From Lysobacterales bacterium (GTDB lineage Bacteria > Pseudomonadota > Gammaproteobacteria > Xanthomonadales > SZUA-36), in assembly GCA_030637665.1 (NCBI GenBank), contig DAOWGA010000071.1, positions 1 through 11,225 of the forward strand: a stretch of DNA of 11,225 nt, read 5' to 3'. The notes under the pieces were generated by a model. The model worked only from the letters and a program-made list of their open reading frames with translations, searched no databases and was not told the DNA's origin. The position numbers and the translations under genes were made by a program. Positions 1 through 8,200 of this stretch are shown here, piece by piece; within the stretch, counting starts at the first letter, position 1, and every line of letters starts with the position of its first letter.

Positions 1-341
1 ATGGCTTCGGCAGAAGGGCCAACAAAAATAATGCCCTCATCCCCGCAGCGGGTGACGAATGCCACGTTTTCAGACAAAAAGCCATAACCCGTATGGATTG
101 CGTCTACATCGTTGAGCCGCGCCACCTCGATGATGGCCTCGATATCGAGATAAGGCTTCAGCGGATCATCATCTTCACCTACCTGGTAGGCTTCGTCAGA
201 CTTGTAGCGGTGGGAGGAGAAACGGTCTTCATGGGTAAAAATGCTGACCGTGCGAATACCGAGTTCCGCCGCCGCGCGCAGGATGCGAATGGCGATTTCA
301 CCGCGGTTGGCGACGAGGATTTTGTTGATTTCCCTGGGCAT
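1..341 (-). CDS. pyc: pyruvate carboxylase, N-terminal biotin carboxylase part (partial)
   Basis: Reading leftward from ATG 341-339, the 113 visible codons encode the start of a biotin carboxylase domain. They begin MPREINKILVANRGEIAIRI, the glycine/arginine-containing N-terminal motif of the family, and continue with HRYKSDEAYQVG, PYLDIEAIIEVA and GYGFLSEN. The HR(F/Y)KxDE and P-x-x-YLDIEAII segments resemble single-chain pyruvate carboxylase more than acetyl-CoA carboxylase AccC; this is a family comparison from memory. The enzyme uses ATP and bicarbonate to carboxylate pyruvate to oxaloacetate in the cytosol. The rest of the gene, including the transcarboxylase and biotinyl domains, lies beyond the left edge, so a separate biotin carboxylase subunit (pycA-type, or 2-oxoglutarate carboxylase) cannot be excluded. 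The usual IHPGYGF motif reads IHTGYGF here. A GGTAAAAGC stretch just upstream is only a weak ribosome binding site. The gene diverges from the oxidoreductase operon and probably supplies oxaloacetate from the pyruvate made or used there. Confidence 0.85.
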   Translation of the reverse strand, partial: MPREINKILVANRGEIAIRILRAAAELGIRTVSIFTHEDRFSSHRYKSDEAYQVGEDDDPLKPYLDIEAIIEVARLNDVDAIHTGYGFLSENVAFVTRCGDEGIIFVGPSAEA

Positions 342-474
342 GCTTTTACCAGCTCGAGTTTACCGTATTTTGTATTTGACCCGTTAACGCCCCTGAACTA
401 CAAATCAAAGGTGTTAATGCTTTGAATTAACGCGTTTTGGATTAAGCACCCGTACAGGAAACCTCCTATTTGAA

Positions 475-488
475 TTGATCAAAATCAA
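475..488. promoter_or_regulatory. FNR/ANR-type operator, exact consensus
   Basis: TTGATCAAAATCAA matches the FNR-family consensus TTGAT-N4-ATCAA at all ten defined positions. The half-sites are 475-479 and 484-488. FNR-type regulators carry an oxygen-labile [4Fe-4S] cluster and activate genes under oxygen limitation. That would suit an operon of oxygen-sensitive iron-sulfur oxidoreductases. The centre, between 481 and 482, is 41.5 bases upstream of a start predicted near 523, the class II activator position. The cognate regulator could be FNR, ANR or another CRP/FNR member. An effect on the leftward gene is possible but unsupported. Confidence 0.8.
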
Positions 489-510
489 GTGGCCGGGGCT
501 ATTGATGCCC

Positions 511-516
511 TAAACT
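511..516 (+). promoter_or_regulatory. candidate -10 hexamer of korA operon promoter
   Basis: TAAACT matches four of six positions of TATAAT. It falls at -12 to -7 if transcription starts near 523, which is the geometry expected when the FNR box is centred at -41.5. No good -35 hexamer is seen, as is usual for class II activator-dependent promoters because the activator covers that region. The predicted leader before the first codon is about 72 bases. Confidence 0.55.
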
Positions 517-534
517 GCACCATTATGCGTGGGC

Positions 535-567
535 TTGAATTTCTGGTGAAAAAGAACTCTAATTCAA
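535..567. repeat. AT-rich inverted repeat in korA leader
   Basis: TTGAATT at 535-541 is the exact reverse complement of AATTCAA at 561-567, with a 19-base loop. The stem is only 7 base pairs, five of them A-T, so as an RNA hairpin it is weak. It could instead be a protein-binding site in DNA or chance in an AT-rich region. The same TTGAATT also occurs at 422-428 and 470-476. Confidence 0.3.
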
Positions 568-594
568 TACCTCTGGTTTTGGAAAATTGTAACA

Positions 595-2472
595 GTGAGC
601 AGCATGGCTAGTAAAGAAACAACAATCACAGCGGTTCCTGAGCATACCGTTGAAATTATTACCAATTCAGGCGAGGGTGCACAGAAGTGCGCGCAGATTT
701 TTGGTCAAACATGCGCCAAGATGGGGAATGGCGTTTGGACGGTGGAGATTATTCCTGCCGAGATCGAACCCCCACACCACACCGTGACCAGTACTTCAGG
801 GAACATCATTCGTTTTGGCACAGATAAAGTGACCAACTGGGGAGACCGGTCGAAGCTGGCCATCGCCTTTAATGATCAGGTGCTGCTTTCACGCCACCGG
901 CTTGATTCTTTTGCTGACGATTGCATCATTCTTCATGAAAGTATATGGGAAAACCATGAAGACGAAGCGATCCGTGATGGGTATGCAAAAGCGATGAAAG
1001 AAATGTCTTCGAAAAACTATCGCTTCATCAAAGTGCCCATCGAGGAAGAAACTCTCAAAGTTGTAGACAATGCGCAGCATGGAAAGAACATGTTTGCACT
1101 GGGTCTGCTGACAGAGATTTACCAGCGCGATCTTTCTATTATTGAGAAGCAGATTGCATATATCTTCCGGACTAAATCGGCCAAAGTAACTGAACTCAAT
1201 GTCGAGTTGGTGAAGAATGGAATGGCCTGGGCGCGTGAGAACCTGGATTTCCAGTTTATCATTGATTCCGTACCAGCCGAAGAATCACGTGTTGTGATGA
1301 ACGGTAACCAGGCTTGTGCGCTTGGTGCAATTGCAGCCGGTATGGAAATTTGTGCCATGTATCCCATCACACCGGCAACGTCAGTTTCGCATGAGCTTTG
1401 CGACATCATTGAGAGTTACGGTGGCATGGTGCATCAAGCGGAAGATGAAATCGCTGCCGCAGGTGTGGCGCTGGGTGCTTCTTATGGCGGCAAGGTGGCT
1501 TTGACCGTGACTTCCGGGCCGGGCCTGGCGCTCAAGACGGAGTTTCTGGCGCTGGCCATCATGGTTGAGATTCCGCTGGTCGTTCTGGATGTTCAGCGTG
1601 GCGGGCCATCGACGGGTTTGCCGACCAAAGTGGAGCAGTCTGATTTGTTGGCGGCGCTTTATGGACAACCGGGTGATGCGCCACGCGTTGTGATTGCACC
1701 GCGTACGATCGAGGAATGTTTTCATTCCATGATTACCGCGCGCCGAATCGCGGAGACTTTCCGCTGTGTGGTAATCATCCTGACAGACGCCAACCTGGCG
1801 ACGGGCGTACAGCAATTCACCCGCCCTGATTTTGATGAGCGCTGGCAGGGAGAGCTGATTGATGCCTCACCGGTGCCTGAAGGCTTGCGCCCCTATGACT
1901 GGGATCACGATACCGGTATGTCCCGGCGAATTATTCCGGGTACACCAGGTGGCCAGCACACCGTGACGGGGCTGGCCCATGATGAAGAAAGCAGGGTTTC
2001 CTATGATCCCGGGAGCAATGAACGTGGCCAGAGGATGCGTAGCCGTAAACTGGCGGTTTTCCAGTCCACGCTGATGCCCCCACCCATATATGGTGATGAG
2101 GAAGGTGATCTGCTGGTGGTTGGCTGGGGATCGACCCAGGGCGCCATTGAAGAAGCGGTAGATCGTGCCCGGGCGGAAGGCAGGAAGGTCTCTTCCTGTC
2201 AATTAACGTTTCTTTCTCCACTGGAACCCGGCCTGAAAGAAATTTTCAGCAAATTCAGAAAAGTAATGACGGTTGAAATCAATTACTCCGATAACCTGGG
2301 TGATCCGTACATCACCGAAGAGACACGCCGCCTGGGCCAGCTATGCTGGGTTCTGCGCGCACATACTCTGGTTGATCTCGACTGCTGGACCAGTGTGCCG
2401 GGGCAACCACTCAGGCCAAATGATATATACAATTCCATTATCGAAAATATTGAGAACGGGAGCTCCACATGA
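595..2472 (+). CDS. korA: 2-oxoacid:ferredoxin oxidoreductase, fused gamma-alpha subunit (KorA-type)
   Basis: This 625-residue protein is the catalytic partner of the KorB product next to it. The pair is expected to interconvert a 2-oxoacid (probably 2-oxoglutarate) plus CoA with an acyl-CoA, CO2 and reduced ferredoxin. The N-terminal third (about 16-220) is a gamma domain, recognisable by ITNSGEGAQ and GKNMFALGLL (163-172). The alpha domain follows from about 234, with VVMNGNQACALGAIAAG, the YPITP motif at 256-260, EDEIAAAGVALGASYGG, and QRGGPSTGLPTK (334-345), all typical of two-subunit OFORs. A transketolase C-terminal-like segment (LLVVGWGSTQGAIEEA) comes last. No transmembrane segment or ferredoxin motif is present. 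The start is GTG 595, with GGAAAA at 581-586 as a weak ribosome site; ATG 604 is a close in-frame alternative. It is the first operon gene, downstream of the FNR-type promoter. Motifs alone do not settle whether the substrate is 2-oxoglutarate or pyruvate. Confidence 0.92.
   Translation: MSSMASKETTITAVPEHTVEIITNSGEGAQKCAQIFGQTCAKMGNGVWTVEIIPAEIEPPHHTVTSTSGNIIRFGTDKVTNWGDRSKLAIAFNDQVLLSRHRLDSFADDCIILHESIWENHEDEAIRDGYAKAMKEMSSKNYRFIKVPIEEETLKVVDNAQHGKNMFALGLLTEIYQRDLSIIEKQIAYIFRTKSAKVTELNVELVKNGMAWARENLDFQFIIDSVPAEESRVVMNGNQACALGAIAAGMEICAMYPITPATSVSHELCDIIESYGGMVHQAEDEIAAAGVALGASYGGKVALTVTSGPGLALKTEFLALAIMVEIPLVVLDVQRGGPSTGLPTKVEQSDLLAALYGQPGDAPRVVIAPRTIEECFHSMITARRIAETFRCVVIILTDANLATGVQQFTRPDFDERWQGELIDASPVPEGLRPYDWDHDTGMSRRIIPGTPGGQHTVTGLAHDEESRVSYDPGSNERGQRMRSRKLAVFQSTLMPPPIYGDEEGDLLVVGWGSTQGAIEEAVDRARAEGRKVSSCQLTFLSPLEPGLKEIFSKFRKVMTVEINYSDNLGDPYITEETRRLGQLCWVLRAHTLVDLDCWTSVPGQPLRPNDIYNSIIENIENGSST
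2458..2462 (+). promoter_or_regulatory. ribosome binding site of korB
   Basis: GGGAG lies 6 bases before ATG 2469, inside the end of korA. It supports the start that overlaps the korA stop codon as ATGA. Confidence 0.7.
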
Positions 2473-3422
2473 GTAGCGTAGCAATTTCCCTGTTGGATCT
2501 GGACAGCGAAGAAATCAAGTGCTTCGAAGCGGAAGATTATCAAACCCGTGTCGCTAAATGGTGCGCCGGATGTGGCGACTTTGGCGCCCTGAATGCGGTG
2601 AAACGCTTGTTGGCCAAAGAACAACTTCAGCCTGAGAAAATGGCTTTTGTGTCAGGCATCGGTTGTTCCAGCCGCTTCCCTCATTACGTCAACGCCTATG
2701 GCTTCCACGGCATTCATGGCCGGGCGCTTCCCATTGCCACGGGTCTGAAACTGGCGCGGCCTGAGCTGGATGTCTTTGTCGTGATGGGTGATGGCGATTG
2801 CACTTCCATCGGGGCGGGACACTGGATCCATGCCACGCGCTACAACGCGGACATGACCGTCTTGCTGCTGGATAACGCCATTTACGGTCTGACCAAAAAC
2901 CAGACATCACCGACCACGCCGCAGGGGTATGCGTCAAACACCTCACCGCGTGGATCGGTATTACCGGCACTCGATCCTTTACAGGCAACACTGGGCATTT
3001 CCAATGCATCCTTTGTGGCACAAACGGCAGACTGGGTTCCGGTGCATCTTTACGCTACTTTGCAGGCGGCATATGAGCACCCTGGATTTTCTTTTGTCCG
3101 CATTTTGCAACGCTGCCCAAAGTTCACACCTGATGTGTTTCTGGATAATGTCAAAAATCCCGACATTACCGAATTGCTGATACACGAAAACGGAGTGGAT
3201 GTTCCCAGTCTGGAGAAGCTTTACAAGCATCGCCGGGTTCATGACCCGAAGAATATCGATGACGCGCGCGCCCTGGCGCAACGAACTGACATGCTCCGCC
3301 TGGGCATCTTTTTCCGCGACGACAGCTTACCGGTCTATGAAGAAGTCCGGGCCGTACCGCCTGTTTCGGCAGAAGAAAAAATCGTCAGGCTGAACGAGGA
3401 GTTTGATCGCTATGGCGTCTGA
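2469..3422 (+). CDS. korB: 2-oxoacid:ferredoxin oxidoreductase, beta subunit (KorB)
   Basis: This 317-residue protein is the thiamine pyrophosphate-binding subunit that pairs with KorA and holds one [4Fe-4S] cluster. The expected four cysteine ligands are visible: C32 and C35 in KWCAGCGDFG, C66 in VSGIGCSSRFPHY, and C216 in QRCPKF. The TPP/Mg motif runs from GDGD (107-110) to N136 in LLLDNAIYGLTKNQ. HGIHGRALPIATGLKLARP and TSPTTPQG are typical of the family. Its length is close to that of two-subunit OFOR beta chains. The start codon overlaps the korA stop as ATGA, and a strong ribosome site at 2458-2462 suggests 1:1 coupled translation. The C-terminal 75 residues (ENGVDVPSLEKLYKHRRVHDP onward) are the variable tail common in KorB proteins. 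Oxidation delivers electrons to ferredoxin; in the reductive direction they would come from it. Confidence 0.95.
   Translation: MSSVAISLLDLDSEEIKCFEAEDYQTRVAKWCAGCGDFGALNAVKRLLAKEQLQPEKMAFVSGIGCSSRFPHYVNAYGFHGIHGRALPIATGLKLARPELDVFVVMGDGDCTSIGAGHWIHATRYNADMTVLLLDNAIYGLTKNQTSPTTPQGYASNTSPRGSVLPALDPLQATLGISNASFVAQTADWVPVHLYATLQAAYEHPGFSFVRILQRCPKFTPDVFLDNVKNPDITELLIHENGVDVPSLEKLYKHRRVHDPKNIDDARALAQRTDMLRLGIFFRDDSLPVYEEVRAVPPVSAEEKIVRLNEEFDRYGV
3397..3401 (+). promoter_or_regulatory. ribosome binding site deciding the start of the next gene
   Basis: AGGAG at 3397-3401 is 10 bases before ATG 3412 but only 1 base before the in-frame TTG at 3403. It therefore favours ATG 3412 as the start of the downstream gene. 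Confidence 0.6.
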
Positions 3423-4383
3423 TGAACGAAAGCAAATTGCACTCGATGCCATTAGCTCGCGGAATGAATTGTTTCTTTCTGCAGTGGCTGCGACCGCGGA
3501 CCAGGTCCGGGGCCTGCTGTCCGGCACGGGCGATGTTGCAGAAGATCAGTCGGTGGCTTTGGGGGCTTTTGCAAAAGGCAGGGTGGATTTTAATCGTTTT
3601 TCTTCTTTCACTCCCAAGGTCGCAAAGATCGATGCCGCTGCGGAAGCGCCCATCCGGGCCGCACAGGAAGTGCTGAAATCCCTGTTGGCACAGGGCGATG
3701 AACTCTTTGTACTGCACCTTGAAGAAGGCAATAACCTGTCGCGGAAGGTAGGCCGAAGACTGTCACTGATCGGCCGTGCTTTTTCGGCGGCACACGTGAT
3801 TGATCTGGCCAAGCGTGGCCAATACCAGGAAGAAGAACACGCCGCGATGCTGGAAAAATTCCCGTTTCATAAATGGAACAAATCAGAACGTGCGCTGGCG
3901 CCTGCCCTGGTAATCGAGCTGTCTGCTGCTGATTTCAAGCCATCCGTGATCGTTCCATATCTGGATGAGCATTCAAAATTTGTCTTTAAGGTCGAAGGCG
4001 ATGCGTCAGCCGCAGCCTTGTCGCGGGTCATTTCTCCAGGCGTGTTCGTGCAACAGGAAACCGGCGATGCAGCACTGGATGCCTTTGCGGAATTCGAAGG
4101 CCCGGCCGTGGCGGCATTGGTTTCCACAAATGCAGCAAGCTTCATACATGATCCATCCGCGGGTGAAACCACCTATGAACGCTTTGTATCACTGGAATTC
4201 CCGAAGGAAGTAAAGAAACTCGCCATTGGTGGTATCAGCGTAGCCCAACAGGCCCAGGATTACGCCTTGCTTGAAAGCTTGTCAGTGGTATCTGTGCCCA
4301 CAGGAGATGCGGCCTCGGATCCGGCAGGCAAGCTTTCGGCCTGGCTATTGAGCCAATCCGATTTAACCGGTTCATCCGCCTGA
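3412..4383 (+). CDS. cysteine-free protein of unknown function, in OFOR/Rnf operon
   Basis: I do not recognise this 323-residue protein. It begins MASDERKQIALDAI and overlaps the end of korB by 11 bases, which implies coupled translation. The product looks soluble, with no signal peptide and no clear membrane span, and contains no cysteine at all. It therefore cannot itself bind a cysteine-ligated iron-sulfur cluster, unlike every complete neighbour. The first 150 residues look helical and charged (for example VLKSLLAQGDELFVLHLEEG, then SRKVGRRLSLIGRAFSAAHV). The middle is more beta-like (ALAPALVIELSAADFKPSVI, then EHSKFVFKVEGDAS). The C-terminal part is rich in alanine and serine. Its place between korB and rnfB suggests an accessory, assembly or docking role for the oxidoreductases, but this rests on position only. 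An in-frame TTG at 3403 is the alternative start. Confidence 0.85.
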   Translation: MASDERKQIALDAISSRNELFLSAVAATADQVRGLLSGTGDVAEDQSVALGAFAKGRVDFNRFSSFTPKVAKIDAAAEAPIRAAQEVLKSLLAQGDELFVLHLEEGNNLSRKVGRRLSLIGRAFSAAHVIDLAKRGQYQEEEHAAMLEKFPFHKWNKSERALAPALVIELSAADFKPSVIVPYLDEHSKFVFKVEGDASAAALSRVISPGVFVQQETGDAALDAFAEFEGPAVAALVSTNAASFIHDPSAGETTYERFVSLEFPKEVKKLAIGGISVAQQAQDYALLESLSVVSVPTGDAASDPAGKLSAWLLSQSDLTGSSA

Positions 4384-4415
4384 CCTTTGAGTGAAATGAG
4401 GCCAGGGAAACACTC

Positions 4416-5267
4416 ATGACCGGAAACCCCATCCTGGATTCTGCCCTGATTCTCGGCGGCGTGGGGCTGTTCTTCGGCTTTGTCATCGCCATGGTGAACA
4501 AAAAGTTCTGGGTGTGGGAGGATCCGCGCATCGATGAAGTGGAAGAGTTGTTGCCAAGCACGAACTGTGGCGCCTGTGGCGTACCCGGTTGCCGGGCTTT
4601 TGCCGAATTGGTCGTTGCCGGGGAGCAGCAGCCATCGGACTGCACGGTGATGGGGCCTGAAGACATTGAGGACATCGCCAGTTACCTGGGCGTGGATGCC
4701 GGTGAAGCGAATAAACGTGTTGCCCGTTTGCTTTGTGCGGGCGGCAAAAACGAATCGGTTCGCAATTCAGATTACCTGGGATTTAGTACCTGTAAGGCTG
4801 CGGCGGCAGTAGCAGATGGCGGTAAAGCCTGTACCTGGGGTTGCCTGGGCCTGGCTGATTGCGAAGTCTCCTGCCTGCTCGATGCGATCTACATGAACGA
4901 TAATGAACTGCCGGTCGTCATTCCGGAACTCTGTACTGCATGTAATGACTGTGTAGTGTCCTGCCCTCTGGATCTTTTCGAACTGATGCCCATGGATCAG
5001 AAGTTGATCGTGCAGTGCAAGAACCTGCTCAACGGTGATGCTGCTGAGGACCTGTGTAGTGTGGCTTGCAATGCGTGCACCCTTTGTGTAGCTGATGCAA
5101 AGCCTGGCGTTATTGAAATGATTGATAATCTGGCAGTCATTGATTATGAAAAAAACGCCCTGACTGACCCGAAAGCGATTTCACGCTGCCCGACCGGGGC
5201 GATTGTATGGGTCGAGGGACAACAGTTTGCGGAAAGCCCGAAAGAGCTGGAGAAAAAAGCCGGATGA
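4416..5267 (+). CDS. rnfB: Rnf-type electron transport complex subunit B, long multi-cluster form
   Basis: This 283-residue protein is the ferredoxin-interacting subunit of an Rnf-like membrane complex. An N-terminal hydrophobic helix (about 8-27) anchors it. Next is the RnfB iron-sulfur domain, ELLPSTNCGACGVPGCRAFAE, with C51, C54, C59 and C76. The remainder resembles the long clostridial/Bacteroides type rather than the roughly 190-residue enterobacterial RsxB/RnfB. It has CTWGCLGLADCEVSCLLDAI (C139, C143, C149, C153), a classic ferredoxin motif CTACNDCVVSCP (C173, C176, C179, C183), and a further set C201, C214, C218, C221, C224 and C258 (SRCPTGAI). C107 and C126 add to these. At least four [4Fe-4S] clusters are plausible. 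AGGGA at 4404-4408 lies 7 bases before ATG 4416. Rnf normally couples ferredoxin:NAD+ electron transfer to Na+ or H+ movement. The only other Rnf subunit visible is RnfC, and the large oxidoreductase gene lies between the two. Confidence 0.9.
   Translation: MTGNPILDSALILGGVGLFFGFVIAMVNKKFWVWEDPRIDEVEELLPSTNCGACGVPGCRAFAELVVAGEQQPSDCTVMGPEDIEDIASYLGVDAGEANKRVARLLCAGGKNESVRNSDYLGFSTCKAAAAVADGGKACTWGCLGLADCEVSCLLDAIYMNDNELPVVIPELCTACNDCVVSCPLDLFELMPMDQKLIVQCKNLLNGDAAEDLCSVACNACTLCVADAKPGVIEMIDNLAVIDYEKNALTDPKAISRCPTGAIVWVEGQQFAESPKELEKKAG
5249..5252 (+). promoter_or_regulatory. ribosome binding site supporting ATG 5264 of the giant oxidoreductase gene
   Basis: GGAG is followed by 11 bases and then ATG 5264, which overlaps the rnfB stop as ATGA. 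An upstream in-frame ATG at 5207 would add 19 residues that resemble no family sequence and overlap rnfB by 61 bases, so 5264 is preferred. Confidence 0.55.
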
Positions 5268-8200
5268 AGCGGAGAAAAAGACAGGAAGCAAGTCAGGCCA
5301 GGTATCCCGGGGTATTCAAAACCGGAGATGGAAGTTCGGCAGTGGTTGCCATGGAGACCGCTGCAAGCGAAGCGGCAGGAGCTTATCCGATCACGCCTTC
5401 GACCCAAATGGGTGAAGGCTGGGCATCAGCTGTCGCCAGCGGCACCAAAAACGCCAACGGGCGCAGCCTGATTTTCTTTGAACCTGAAGGTGAACACGCC
5501 GCCGCGGGCGTGACCGCCGGCATGAGCATGGTGGGCCTGCGCTCGACCAACTTCTCCAGCGGCCAGGGCATTGCCTATATGCACGAATCGCTGTACGCGG
5601 CGGTGGGCAAGCGCCTGACCTATGTCCTGAACGTCGCCAGCCGCGCGATGACCAAGCATTCTCTCAATATCCACGCCGGACATGATGACTATCACGCCGT
5701 GGACGACACCGGATTTTTCCAGATATTCGCGAAGGATGTGCAAAGCGTCGCCGACCTGAATCTCATTGCACATCGAATAGCGGAACTTTCGCTCAACCCG
5801 GGCATCTGCGCACAGGACGGCTTCCTGACCAGTCACGTAATCGAATCGTTTCGTGAGCCTGAGCGTGAGCTGATCCGGGAATACCTGGGTGATCCGGCAG
5901 ACCTGATCGAAACGCCTACCGCGGCACAGCGGGCCGTATTCGGTGAACAGCGGCGCCGGATTCCCGAGCTGTACGATTTTGACTATCCAGCCAGCCTGGG
6001 CGTTGTGCAAAATCAGGAGTCCTATGCTCAGGGTGTCGCGGCGCAGCGCCCCTTCTATTTCGATCATATTGCGGACTTGTCTGACCAGGCGTTCAGAGAG
6101 TATACGGCGCTCACCGGGCGCAGCTACTCCCGCGCCATGGGCTACCGCCTGGAAGATGCGGATTACGTCATCGCCGGACAGGGCTCGGTGATTTGCAATG
6201 CCCAGGTCGTTGCCGACTACCTGAGGAAGACACGGCGCCTGAAGGTCGGCGTGCTCGACCTGGTCATGTTCCGTCCCTTCCCGGCTGACCTGGTTTCCCG
6301 CATGCTTGCAGGGAAAAAAGGCGTGGTCGTCATGGAACGAACAGATCAGCCACTAGCGGTCGAGCTACCGATGATTCGCGAAATTCGTTCAGCTTTGGCG
6401 CAATCAGTCGAGAATGGCCGGGCGAGCGGGGGCCGATCAAACAAGAAGACGTCCAAAGCGATTCCATATAAAAATCTGGCTGTGCTCAGCCCCGCTGAAG
6501 TGCCAGATCTTTACTCGGCCTGTTTTGGCCTGGGAAGCCGCGATCTGCAGCCCGGAGATATAATAGCCGCCGTCGACAACATGCTCGAGGAAGGCGATAA
6601 ACGGCGTCAGTTCTACCTGGGTATCGAATTCATCCAAAAAGACACCCCACTTCCCAAGATACAGATCTGGCAGGAAAAAATCCTTGCAGATTATCCGCAC
6701 GTGGCAAACCTGGCGCTTCCTCCAGCGGGTAATCCGGATCTGAATCCCGAGGATACACTCGAACTTCGGATTCATTCAGTCGGAGGCTGGGATGCCATCG
6801 GCGCCGGGAACGACCTGATGGTGACGGCTGCCGAATTGCTCGGCATGCACGTGAAGGCATACCCAAGACACGGAGCAGAGAAGAGAGGTCAGCCAACGAC
6901 CTATTCCGCCGTGCTGTCACAACAGCCCTTGCGTTTGAATTGTGAGCTTCAGCATGTCGGCCTGGTGATTGCTCATGACCCCAATGTCTTTTTGCATTCG
7001 AATCCTCTGGCAGGAATGCGCGACGGGGGGGTGTTGATACTGCAAAATGAACTGACCGGCGCTGAGCTGTGGAACAGTCTCCCGCAGACGGCCCAGTGGG
7101 CGATACGCAGCAAAAACATCAGGCTCTGGTCCGTAGACGGCATCGGGATTGCACTTTCCGAATCATCGAGCCCGGCACTGCGCTACCGGCTGCAGGGTAT
7201 GGCCTTCATGGGGGCGTTCTTCAATGCAGCTCCCCTGATGGACTCACAGGGTCTTTCGCGGGAGCGCTTGTTCAATGGCCTGCGTAAGCACCTGACCGAA
7301 CAGGTCGGCCATCTGGACGCAGGCGTTCTTGAAGACGACATTCATGTGTTTACCCGTGGTTTCGAAGAGGCACGGGCACTGGACCTGTCGGACCTGGGGG
7401 ATGAGGGCTATGAAGCGAAGATTCCCTTGATTCCAAGCACCATGGCAGGCGCCAAGGCAGATAAAGGAATTGGCAACCAGGGTGAGTTCTGGAACACAGT
7501 GTGCGCACAGTATAAAACGGGCAATGACGTATTGGCAGATCCGTACACCGCCATCAGCGCCATTCCCGCGGCGACCTCGACCATGCGTGACATGTCCTCC
7601 GTCCGTTTCCTGGTGCCTCAGTTTGTTCCGGAAAATTGCACCGGTTGCAGCAAGTGCTGGGTGCAGTGTCCCGATTCGGCGATTCCGGGGGTCGTCAACA
7701 GCGTTGAAGAAATTCTGGAAGCAGCGGTTAAAACCGTTTCTTCGCCACAAAAGCCCCTGTCGCGATTCAACCAGATCATCAAGAATCTCGGCCGGGAGTC
7801 GCGCAAAATCATCGCGGGCGAATCGTTTGAGACCTACGGGGCCGTATTGGAGCAGGCATACGAAATTGTCGCCGAAAAATCCAAATGGAACGATGAACGC
7901 CGCGCTGAAGTCGATGCTCAGTATCAGCAGGTTCATGCCGCACTGGCGGATTTCCCCCTGGCTAAAACAACTCCTTTCTTTGACTTGCCCGAAAGCAGGA
8001 AGAAAGGCACCGGAGGCCTGCTTTCGATCACCATCAACCCGGAGACTTGCAAGGGCTGTGACGTCTGTGTGGCCGTGTGTGATGATGACGCCCTGATCAG
8101 CGTACAGCAGACACCGGAGCTGCAGGAAACACTGGAGGCGAATTGGAAGCTGTGGAAAAACCTGCCGGAAACCGATGACCAATACGTCAAGATTTCCAGT

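Larger units (their letters stand above)
342..594. promoter_or_regulatory. divergent intergenic regulatory region
   Basis: This AT-richer 253-base stretch separates the divergent pyruvate carboxylase gene and the korA operon. It contains the FNR-type box, a candidate rightward -10, and a cluster of short repeats. TTGAATT occurs at 422-428, 470-476 and 535-541, with its inverse AATTCAA at 561-567. TTAACGC occurs at 384-390 and 427-433, with TTAATGC at 414-420. No convincing small gene or terminator was seen. A promoter for the leftward gene must also lie here, but I could not pick one with confidence. Confidence 0.75.

Noticed and set aside
93..425. 110-codon plus-strand frame at the left end
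   Set aside because: It is antisense to the pyruvate carboxylase start and extends into the intergenic region. The minus-strand frame matches a known family and this one does not.
342..474. Possible sigma-70 promoter for the leftward pyruvate carboxylase gene
   Set aside because: Only weak hexamers were found (for example TTCAGG with TACAAA at 17-base spacing on the minus strand), too poor to list as a feature.
4396..4419. Seven-codon mini-ORF whose TGA overlaps the rnfB ATG
   Set aside because: It has no clear ribosome site of its own, and an ATG/TGA pair at this spacing is easily chance. The rnfB start has its own good AGGGA site.
5207..5263. Upstream in-frame ATG adding 19 residues to the giant oxidoreductase
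   Set aside because: The extra residues duplicate rnfB coding sequence in another frame. ATG 5264, with its ATGA overlap and upstream GGAG, fits better.
7470..8096. 208-codon plus-strand frame overlapping the giant gene
   Set aside because: It is an out-of-frame shadow of the ferredoxin domain region. The product is arginine/serine-rich, as expected of a shifted frame, with no domain.
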